Shown: piece after piece, positions 57,829 to 64,000 of the stretch
Position numbering within the stretch: the stretch's first letter is position 1
Layout: every line of letters begins with the position of its first letter
Source: CALESS01 sp964405455
Lineage (GTDB): Bacteria > Chloroflexota > Anaerolineae > Anaerolineales > Anaerolineaceae
Reading direction: 5' to 3'
DNA length: 64,000 bases
Assembly (NCBI GenBank): GCA_964405455.1
Contig: CAYOOA010000004.1
Span: 1-64,000 of the forward strand
Position numbers and translations under genes: made by a program
The notes under the pieces: generated by a model
Databases searched by the model: none
The model's input: the letters and a program-made list of their open reading frames with translations, nothing else
What the model was told of the DNA's origin: nothing

Positions 57829-59601
57829 TTAATCTTTTTTAGCAGCCCCGGGAAGGGAGAAGAAAAACGTAGAACCTTGCCCCTCGACCGATTCCGCCCA
57901 GATCTTTCCCCCATGGGCTTCCACCAGATGCCGGGCGATGGACAACCCCAAGCCGGTGCCGCCCCCTGATCGCGAACGATCCGTTTTGTAGAATCGCTCA
58001 AATATGCGCTGCAAGTCGCGGGGAGAAATCCCGCTGCCGGTATCCTGAACCGAGAACGTGACGTCTGATGGGCGCGAAGAAGCCCGCAAGGTGATCCGAC
58101 CCCCAGGGGGCGTGAATTTGATGGCGTTGTGAACCAGGTTCAGCATCACCTGCGAGATCCGCTCAGCATCTGCCAGGACGGGTGGTAAATCATCCTGGAC
58201 TTCCAAAGAAAGGCTCAAGCCCGCCCGTTCTGCCTGCAAGTTCATCCGTTGGAAAGCTTCCTGGAGAATGGCAGCAGGGGAGATGGGTTTTCGATTCAAA
58301 GGTACCTTTCCAGACTCAATCCTGGAAAGTTCCAGTAGTTCCTGGACCATCTGGGTTAAGTTATCAATTTCAATTTCCATCTGGGCCAAAAACCTTCGAG
58401 CAGCCGTTGGGTCTTCGAGTGCGCCTTCCTGTAATGTTTCTGCCAGGGCTTTCAGGGAAGCCAGAGGTGTACGCAATTCGTGCGACACATTGCTGACGAA
58501 ATCCCGTCGTATGGTTTCAAGATGGCGAATCCGGGTTAAATCCTGGAAAACCAACAAAACGAAATCAGCCCCGATATTTGTAAGTGGAGATGCAATGATC
58601 TGCAAATAGAGGCGGTCTGGAAGGAGATCAATTGCAATTGTCTGGTCAGAATGGTCAGCTCTGCATTTTTTCCATAGTTCAACGATTTGATGGTCCCGCA
58701 CGACTTCCACGATGGAACGACCGACAGATTGGGAACGCTCGATATGGAACATGGTCAATGCTGCCTGGTTGATCAGGGCAATCTGTTCATTCGCATCCAC
58801 CATGATGACGCCATCGGTCATATTGGCCAAAACGGCTTCCAATTTTTCACGTTCGGTTTGAAGAGCAGTAATTTGGGCAGTCAACTGGGATGAAATGGTA
58901 TCGAATGCGGTCGAAAGTTGTTTGATCTCGTCCGTCACATCCATCCGGCGGGCGACGGGCAGATCGATCGTATCGCTCAAGGATAACACCCGGCGGGTTA
59001 ACTGGTTCAGGGGCCGAGTTATATACCTGGTCAGAATGATTGAAAGCAAAATGGTCAGGCCCATGACAACAAGGATTGTGAGAGTGATGGTTCTACCCAC
59101 CATTTGGCGATTGGCCTGGATATACGCCTGGGGAACCGACAACCGGATGACTGCAATTACAGTGTTGTTTTGGTAGACCGGTACGGCAGCATACAATCTT
59201 TGCTGGCGGGTTGTCGTGCTGTACCGTGACTCAGATGCCTCTTTTCCTTGCAGCGCTGCCTGTACTTCCGGGCGGGTGAGGTGATTTTCGAGTGTATCCA
59301 CTGGGCGATCTGATTCGGCGATCACCTTTCCATCCGGCAAGATGATCGTGATACGCAATTCGATCAATTTTGAAAAATTTACCACTTCCTCTTGCAGGGT
59401 GGAAAACGGATCTCCGGCCTCAATTAATGGGGTCACCTGGTCGCGTAGAATGCGAGCTTCTGTAAAGAGGTGATTTTCAAGCGAGGACAGATAGGAGCGA
59501 TTGAAGGAAGAATTGAGTATGAGGCCCAATACTCCAATGGCAACGACCAGGAGCAGAGAGTAAAGGATTGCAAATCGCCAGCGGATGGGTAGTTTCATCA
59601 T
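57829..59601 (-). CDS. phoR: Phosphate-regulon sensor histidine kinase PhoR
   Basis: The 590-residue kinase has TM1 (about 9-28), an extracellular sensor-like region (29-172), TM2 (about 174-194), a HAMP domain, a PAS domain (about 253-360, VLANMTDGVIMVDANEQIALINQAALTMFH), the H-box SNVSHELRTPLASLKAL with the phospho-His near 371, and a full HATPase (NLVHNAIKFTPPGGRI, FSVQDTGSGISPRDLQRIFERFYKTDRSRSGGGTGLGLSIARHLVEAHGG). The ATG overlaps the phoB stop (TGATG). The extracellular domain is longer than that of E. coli PhoR. Its position next to pstS and phoB supports the assignment. Confidence 0.92.
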   Translation of the reverse strand: MMKLPIRWRFAILYSLLLVVAIGVLGLILNSSFNRSYLSSLENHLFTEARILRDQVTPLIEAGDPFSTLQEEVVNFSKLIELRITIILPDGKVIAESDRPVDTLENHLTRPEVQAALQGKEASESRYSTTTRQQRLYAAVPVYQNNTVIAVIRLSVPQAYIQANRQMVGRTITLTILVVMGLTILLSIILTRYITRPLNQLTRRVLSLSDTIDLPVARRMDVTDEIKQLSTAFDTISSQLTAQITALQTEREKLEAVLANMTDGVIMVDANEQIALINQAALTMFHIERSQSVGRSIVEVVRDHQIVELWKKCRADHSDQTIAIDLLPDRLYLQIIASPLTNIGADFVLLVFQDLTRIRHLETIRRDFVSNVSHELRTPLASLKALAETLQEGALEDPTAARRFLAQMEIEIDNLTQMVQELLELSRIESGKVPLNRKPISPAAILQEAFQRMNLQAERAGLSLSLEVQDDLPPVLADAERISQVMLNLVHNAIKFTPPGGRITLRASSRPSDVTFSVQDTGSGISPRDLQRIFERFYKTDRSRSGGGTGLGLSIARHLVEAHGGKIWAESVEGQGSTFFFSLPGAAKKD

Positions 59602-60314
59602 CAGCCCTCAAAGCGGTAACCGGCGCCACGGACGGTGACAATTCGGGTAGGGTTGGCCGGGTCGGCTTCAATTTTCTCCCGCAGCCAGCGGACGTGCACA
59701 TCCACGGTTCGGCTATCCCCTGCATATCTCCAGCCCCAGACCTGTTCAATGAGATGTTCGCGGCTAAGAACCACTCCGCGATGTTGGGCAAAATAAACCA
59801 GCAGGTCAAACTCCTGGGGCTTGAAGGTTAAAGGTTGGTTGTTCAAGCGGATTTCCCGACGTGTCAGGTCAATTTCCAAATCATTGAACTTCAGCACAAC
59901 CGCTTCCTGGGCAGCGCCTTGGGCAGGTGTTTCCAACTCCTGGCGGTACAGCCGCACCCGTCGCAGCATGGCTTTGACCCGGGCCATCAATTCCCGCATG
60001 GAAAAGGGCTTGGTCAGGTAATCATCCGCGCCGACTTCCAAGCCAACCACCCGGTCAATTTCATCATCCCGGGCGGTCAGCATCAGGATGGGAGTATTCA
60101 TTTCCTGGCGCAGGATGCGGCAAACCTCAAAACCATCCATACCTGGCAACATGATATCGAGAAGAATCAAGTCCGGGTGGGTTTTACGGGCAAGCTCCAG
60201 GGCTGCAGGACCGGTGCCGGCAATATCCACTTCGTATCCCTGGCGTTGAAGATTGTAGGCCAGGGTTTCCTGGAGCGCTTTTTCATCATCCACAATCAAA
60301 ATTCGATCAGGCAT
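59601..60314 (-). CDS. phoB: Response regulator PhoB/PhoP (OmpR family)
   Basis: The 237-residue regulator has a receiver domain (RILIVDDEKALQETLAYNLQRQGYEV, phospho-acceptor D53 in LLDIMLPGMDGFEVC, conserved Lys in LTKPFSMREL) and a winged-helix DNA-binding domain (LTFKPQEFDLLVYFAQHRGVVLSREHLIEQVWGWRYAGDSRTVDVHVRWLREKIEADPANPTRIVTVRGAGYRF). It should bind the Pho box ahead of pstS. GGAGG is 4 nt before the ATG at 60314. It overlaps the upstream glycosyltransferase gene by 8 nt. Confidence 0.94.
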   Translation of the reverse strand: MPDRILIVDDEKALQETLAYNLQRQGYEVDIAGTGPAALELARKTHPDLILLDIMLPGMDGFEVCRILRQEMNTPILMLTARDDEIDRVVGLEVGADDYLTKPFSMRELMARVKAMLRRVRLYRQELETPAQGAAQEAVVLKFNDLEIDLTRREIRLNNQPLTFKPQEFDLLVYFAQHRGVVLSREHLIEQVWGWRYAGDSRTVDVHVRWLREKIEADPANPTRIVTVRGAGYRFEG

Positions 60315-61530
60315 GTTTCCTCCGTAAGTCTTCCAGCAGATGGACCAGGTCCTCCGCCAGACGGGCACGGTTGAAATGCTCAGACACATAATTACGGCCA
60401 TTTTTGCCCATTTGACGGGCTTCTGCAGGATGCTCCGCCAGATAAAGACCGGCCAGCGAAAGTGCTTCGGCATCTCCCGGTGGGACGAAAATGCCGCCTT
60501 TTGCGGCTTCTACAACCTCGCGGATGACCCCATCGATCACCAGCAAGACGGGGCGGCCGGCAGCCATGTAATCAAACACTTTGTTTGGATAGGTGGTTTT
60601 ATACATCTCAATCGGTTTGAGGATGGCAATACAGGCATCCGCGGCGGCCAAAACATCCGACATCTGGTTCTTGGGCACCGGTGCCACCCAGGTAATATTG
60701 TTGACCTGGTTTTGGGCGGCGTAGCCCTGCAGGTTGCTTTTTTCCTTGCCATCCCCGACGAAAACGAATTGGATACTTGGATGATCCTGCAGATTGGCTG
60801 CGGCGCGAATAACGACTTCCAGGTCGTTTGAAATTCCGTGCGCTCCGGCATACAGGATGATGAATTTCCCTTCCAAGCCCCATTGCTTGCGCATAGTCAA
60901 TGCGTCCGAGTCCGGTGAGAACATATTCGGATCTGCCCCGTTGGGAATCAGTTGGACATTTCGACCGCCGCGTTGGCGGACGTATTCGAGGTACCCGGGG
61001 CTATTGACGATCATTTGATCCGCCCGGTGATAGAGGAACTTCTCCAACCATTCAGAAAGGGCGATCAAGGTCCGGTTTTTCAACACACCGACGGCAATGG
61101 CAAAAGCCGGCCAAAGGTCGCGGATTTCAAAAAGGAAGGGAGCCCTTTTCAGGCGGGCAAGCAGCCAGGCGGTGACGCCCTGGAAGATGGGTGGGGAGGT
61201 ACCCCAGACCAGGTCCACATTCTTCACCCCCAGGCCGATAAAAAACGAGGAGAACATGAACGAAAAGAAACTGAAAACCCGATGGACAAAGGATTTATGG
61301 AGGCCACGGTAGGTGTAAGCACGCAGAATGGTGATGCCAGGCTGAGGGCTTTCCTCTTCCTTCCAATGGCTTTTCACCGAGCGGGATTTTCCGGACAAGT
61401 AACTGACCGGGCTGGTGATAATCGTCACTTGGTGGCCGTGCTCTACCAAACGGCAGGCCAGTTCATAATGGCGCGTTCCGCCCGCTTCATCCAGGGCTGC
61501 AAAAGCCTGGTGTATGAGTAAGATATGCAT
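60307..61530 (-). CDS. Glycosyltransferase family 4
   Basis: The 407-residue GT-B enzyme has the N-terminal MHILLIHQAFAALDEAGGTRHYELACRLVEHGHQVTIIT, an acceptor half with VDLVWGTSPPIFQGVTAWLLARLKRAPFLFEIRDLWPAFAIAVGVLKN, and the donor half FIILYAGAHGISNDLEVVIRAAANL, FVFVGDGKEKSNLQGYA, AADACIAILKPIEMYKTTYPNKVFDYMAAGRPVLLVIDGVIREVVEAAKGGIFVPPGDAEAL with the conserved Glu. Such enzymes transfer sugars for polysaccharide or lipid-linked oligosaccharide; the sugar is not predictable. It is the last gene of a minus-strand unit with heparinase-like and Gfo/Idh genes, and its end overlaps phoB. Confidence 0.92.
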   Translation of the reverse strand: MHILLIHQAFAALDEAGGTRHYELACRLVEHGHQVTIITSPVSYLSGKSRSVKSHWKEEESPQPGITILRAYTYRGLHKSFVHRVFSFFSFMFSSFFIGLGVKNVDLVWGTSPPIFQGVTAWLLARLKRAPFLFEIRDLWPAFAIAVGVLKNRTLIALSEWLEKFLYHRADQMIVNSPGYLEYVRQRGGRNVQLIPNGADPNMFSPDSDALTMRKQWGLEGKFIILYAGAHGISNDLEVVIRAAANLQDHPSIQFVFVGDGKEKSNLQGYAAQNQVNNITWVAPVPKNQMSDVLAAADACIAILKPIEMYKTTYPNKVFDYMAAGRPVLLVIDGVIREVVEAAKGGIFVPPGDAEALSLAGLYLAEHPAEARQMGKNGRNYVSEHFNRARLAEDLVHLLEDLRRKHA

Positions 61531-61539
61531 GGAATGATT

Positions 61540-63489
61540 TTACCTTATCTGAAGATTGATCATCCAGCGAGAGGTCATTTTCAGGGGTACAGCCCCGACG
61601 AAGATCATGCGGAAAGACAATGCCGGGATCTTGAAGTTATATGTGGGAGAACTCCAGCCCAGGTAGGGCGGATATTCACCCTCACCGATAAGCAATTTGC
61701 CAGCCCGGATCAGTTGAAAAATGGGATCAACTCCAGGAGGAGGCTGAAGGCAGAGGGATATTTCGCCCCGATCTAGCTGAAGGGTTAGGCGACCATTCTC
61801 AAAATGCCAGGCATCATCCGGCAGGAGCCAGTGGAGGATGATGGTGTGGCTTGTTTGCTTAGATTTCAAAGGGAGCAATTCATCCACAACAAGCCACTCC
61901 AGCGGTTTCAGGGAGGTTAGCGAGCGGCGATGCAGGAGGCCCAGTTTGCGCCAGGCGTTTGTTTCAGCAAAGATGGATTTTGGATCATTGCCTGGCAGCG
62001 TGTAGGCTTGCGCCCAATCCAACCAGAGAAATTTCCCGGCCCGCCTCATTTGATCCAGTCCATCGATGCTGATGGTGTTGTGACAAAGGGTTCCACTGAG
62101 CGGGTTGTTCCAGGGTTGTGGAGCCGTGTAGCGGTAGGTCCCAGCATCCAAACAGACCGGTTCACCGTCCCACCAAAGATCAACATGGAGTTGGTCGGCG
62201 TGATTGGGGCGGGAGGTAAAGCGGGCGATCCGAATGCTGCCCCAAACCTGCTCATTCTTAATCTTGTGAATTGCAGAGGACGGTGGGGGAGAGATAACTT
62301 CTGCATCATCAACCGGGATGTTCAACCAAACAGAAAGCTCATCCCAGGGACCTGGCGGAAAAGCCGGGCGGCCCAGGAAAACCCGACTGCAAGCTTGCAG
62401 GGTAGGTCGGATATCCTGGAATGAGCAAGCGGAGAGGGGCAGGAGTTGAGCACCGTCATTGGAGCCCAGATTGGGAACCTGGCCGGATTGCGGGTCGGCA
62501 AGAGCATATAACCAAGAGGTAGCTGCTGCAAGACGTTCCAGGCAGGAGGTCGGAAAGGTGTCTTCAACCAGACGGGATACTGCCAGCATCCACAGGGAAA
62601 GGTCCAGCATCAGCCGATGATAATTGGCGCTGTGCTGGGCGTAGGTGCCATCCGGCTTAATTTGATCCGCCAGGCCCTGGTGGAAAGTTTTCCAGCCAAG
62701 TGCGCGCCATTCATTTGAGGCGGGATGATCCGGGAGGAAGGCGGCTGCAGTATAAAGACCGGCCGCCTCACTCAGGAGGTGATTGTTGCCCTGGGCGCGT
62801 GCATAATCCAACGTGGCAGGAATACGGGCGGCATGCACTGCAATGGACCGATATAGACCCGATAGTCGCACTTCAGTTGATTCGGATGAGTTTTGGAACA
62901 TCCATCCTGCCCAGCAAAAGGCGATCAGGCGCAGGGCAACTTCCTGCGCTGATGCCCAGTTGGGTCCCTGGAGCGGCGGGTTGAATTGTGAAAATTGCTC
63001 GAAAAAATTCCAGAATACCCCGGGCAGCCGATCATCACCGGTCAGGAAAAATGCCCGCAGGAGGGAAAAGACAAAACCAAAGCGGGCCGGCTCCCAGGTG
63101 AACTTGGCATCTTCCAGGGGAAAGGCAGCCTGCCCCGTTTCGTATTTCTCCCAGGTGGGCAGGTTGGTGGGGGCGGTGAACGAAATCTCAACCGGCGATC
63201 CCCCGAACAGGCGAACCTTCCCGGCGCTGATTTCAGCCGTTTGGTGCAGGATATTTTCCATATCGGCCTGCAAAAACGGCTGGATGGATGATTTTGCAGG
63301 TTGGATGGAAGATGCGTTATGGGGTAGGCCACCGCTCCAATTGGCCGCCTGACGGCAGGCAGCCACAACTTTTCGCGCTGTCCATCCGCTGCGCAGCCCC
63401 AGTTGGTAACGGGCCAGGTAAAACAGCGGCTTGAACCCCATTTGACGGGCAGCGGATAGTCCAACCAGCAGCCGTTGAAAACTGGGCAT
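61540..63489 (-). CDS. Heparinase II/III-like polysaccharide lyase
   Basis: The 649-residue protein has the alginate-lyase/heparinase II-III layout. An N-terminal helical region (LFYLARYQLGLRSGW, FEQFSQFNPPLQGPNWASAQEVALRLIAFCWAGWMF, ARAQGNNHLLSEAAGLYTAAAFL, HSANYHRLMLDLSLWML) is followed by a beta-sandwich (RFTSRPNHADQLHVDLWWDGEPVCLDAGTYRYTAPQPWNNPLSGTLCHNTISIDGLDQM). No signal peptide is visible. In O-antigen and exopolysaccharide clusters such genes are common next to glycosyltransferases and Gfo/Idh proteins. I chose the ATG at 63489, 2 nt after the upstream stop; longer frames overlap that gene. Confidence 0.88.
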   Translation of the reverse strand: MPSFQRLLVGLSAARQMGFKPLFYLARYQLGLRSGWTARKVVAACRQAANWSGGLPHNASSIQPAKSSIQPFLQADMENILHQTAEISAGKVRLFGGSPVEISFTAPTNLPTWEKYETGQAAFPLEDAKFTWEPARFGFVFSLLRAFFLTGDDRLPGVFWNFFEQFSQFNPPLQGPNWASAQEVALRLIAFCWAGWMFQNSSESTEVRLSGLYRSIAVHAARIPATLDYARAQGNNHLLSEAAGLYTAAAFLPDHPASNEWRALGWKTFHQGLADQIKPDGTYAQHSANYHRLMLDLSLWMLAVSRLVEDTFPTSCLERLAAATSWLYALADPQSGQVPNLGSNDGAQLLPLSACSFQDIRPTLQACSRVFLGRPAFPPGPWDELSVWLNIPVDDAEVISPPPSSAIHKIKNEQVWGSIRIARFTSRPNHADQLHVDLWWDGEPVCLDAGTYRYTAPQPWNNPLSGTLCHNTISIDGLDQMRRAGKFLWLDWAQAYTLPGNDPKSIFAETNAWRKLGLLHRRSLTSLKPLEWLVVDELLPLKSKQTSHTIILHWLLPDDAWHFENGRLTLQLDRGEISLCLQPPPGVDPIFQLIRAGKLLIGEGEYPPYLGWSSPTYNFKIPALSFRMIFVGAVPLKMTSRWMINLQIR

Positions 63490-63491
63490 TC

Positions 63492-64000
63492 CTATCCAAC
63501 CCGGGAGGTGGGAACCGGTTCTGTGTGGCCGGATTGCAGGGAATCCATGGCGGCCAGGGTGGCGCGAGTCACCGCCAGCAAATCTGCATAGGGAATGGGT
63601 GCGGCAGTGCCTTGATGAATGGCATCCAGGAATGTTTCCCAAAGGGCTGCATGGCCCTTATCCTGGCGCAGATTACTGCTAAATTTTTGCCGTCTGCCAT
63701 CTTTAACCAATTCGAGGGAGCGAAAATCATCCAGGATGCCTACCTGGCCGGCAGAAAACACTTCCAACCGCTCCTTGGGTACGGACTTGTCGCCATTGGC
63801 CAGGTACGTCAAAGTTCCCACAGAGCCATCCGCAAAAGTGATGGTGAGATGAACATTATCCTGCCGATATTGTCCAGAATCTGGCAGGGCAACAGCATGG
63901 ACTGAAACCGGCAGGCTTCCGGTGAGGTAGGTCATCAAGTCGATAAAGTGGCAGCCTTCGCCCACAATTCGCCCGCCGCCCACGGCCGGATCTTGAGTCC
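63492..64000 (-). CDS. Gfo/Idh/MocA-family oxidoreductase (5' end outside window)
   Basis: Only the C-terminal part (about 169 residues) is visible. It reads AVGGGRIVGEGCHFIDLMTYLTGSLPVSVHAVAL, with the family GGG(R)-GE-CHFIDL motif, followed by the GTLTYLANGDKSVPKERLEVF beta-sheet and a terminal helix DLLAVTRATLAAMDSLQSG. The GGGRI-GE-CHF pattern is typical of sugar-acid or nucleotide-sugar dehydrogenases of polysaccharide clusters, sometimes fused to a zinc alcohol-dehydrogenase domain; the upstream part would decide. The frame runs without a stop to the window edge. Confidence 0.88.
   Translation of the reverse strand, partial: TQDPAVGGGRIVGEGCHFIDLMTYLTGSLPVSVHAVALPDSGQYRQDNVHLTITFADGSVGTLTYLANGDKSVPKERLEVFSAGQVGILDDFRSLELVKDGRRQKFSSNLRQDKGHAALWETFLDAIHQGTAAPIPYADLLAVTRATLAAMDSLQSGHTEPVPTSRVG

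Noticed and set aside
63490..63642. Longer heparinase-like N-terminus
   Set aside because: The extra residues are Cys/His/Arg-rich, without family similarity, and overlap the Gfo/Idh gene; the ATG at 63489 follows that gene's stop by 2 nt.
1..64000. Mobile elements, integrases, toxin-antitoxin pairs, restriction or CRISPR systems
   Set aside because: No transposase, recombinase, Cas, methylase or toxin motifs, direct-repeat borders or sharp composition changes were seen.

Overview
The window looks like a chromosomal segment of a bacterium in the phylum Chloroflexota, most likely class Anaerolineae. This is an inference from gene content and style: about 54% GC by eye, many TTG/GTG starts, Thr/Pro-rich (TPTPT-type) linkers in two exported proteins, SDR, ADP-forming acyl-CoA synthetase and MOFRL glycerate-kinase homologues, and several promoters whose -10 box ends 6-9 nt before the start codon (leaderless mRNAs). 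I see no insertion sequence, prophage, CRISPR array, rRNA or replication origin. Genes are tightly packed, mostly on the minus strand, and no gap without a gene exceeds 300 bp.

Layout. 1-3.7 kb: rsgA (cut by the left edge) behind a strong promoter, a 26-codon leader ORF and an intrinsic terminator, then mutS. 3.8-7.6 kb: aldo-keto reductase, PspC-domain peptide, an unknown protein, scpA, and moaC with a fused moaD-moaE. 7.6-15.6 kb: threonine synthase, rnc, smc, a membrane-anchored parvulin-type PPIase, and the rpsF-ssb-rpsR operon. 15.7-20.9 kb: a minus-strand catabolic operon of an iron-sulfur/FAD oxidoreductase, a DAO-type oxidase, an LDH2-family dehydrogenase and a HAD phosphatase. 21-28.8 kb: pfkA, then housekeeping genes prfB (with a programmed +1 frameshift), ftsY, rlmN, a HAD-IIA phosphatase, clpP, tig and tRNA-Leu(UAG), and an unknown 140-residue protein. 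28.8-38.2 kb: ADP-forming acyl-CoA synthetase, an M23-like protein, glycerate kinase facing a hydroxypyruvate/glyoxylate reductase, an unknown protein, an SDR resembling L-threonine dehydrogenase, and secD-secF. 38.3-43.1 kb: an overlapping PP2C phosphatase / RCK-domain membrane protein / small P-loop operon, and divergently uridine kinase, a VTT membrane protein and an M20 dipeptidase. 43.1-47.9 kb: a coiled-coil zinc-ribbon protein, MoxR, DUF58 and DUF4129. 48-60.3 kb: a CruF-like carotenoid protein and a phosphate/polyphosphate region (two PPK2 kinases, CHAD, two thymidylate-kinase-like proteins, phoU, pstBACS, phoR, phoB). 60.3-64 kb: the end of a surface-polysaccharide cluster (glycosyltransferase, heparinase II/III-like, Gfo/Idh/MocA).

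How the genes work together. The 48-60 kb region gathers phosphate sensing (PhoR/PhoB), uptake (PstSCAB), uptake control (PhoU), polyphosphate-driven nucleotide phosphorylation (two PPK2) and a probable polyphosphate-binding CHAD protein. A three-repeat Pho-box-like site with 11-nt phasing precedes pstS. The points that most deserve a second look are the rsgA leader peptide, whose end (SMRLYRTR) resembles macrolide-arrest peptides; the recurrent leaderless promoter architecture; the paired thymidylate-kinase-like proteins, one with a Walker-A Lys-to-Arg change; and the phosphatase/RCK/P-loop operon, in which the channel-like protein has no K+ selectivity filter.
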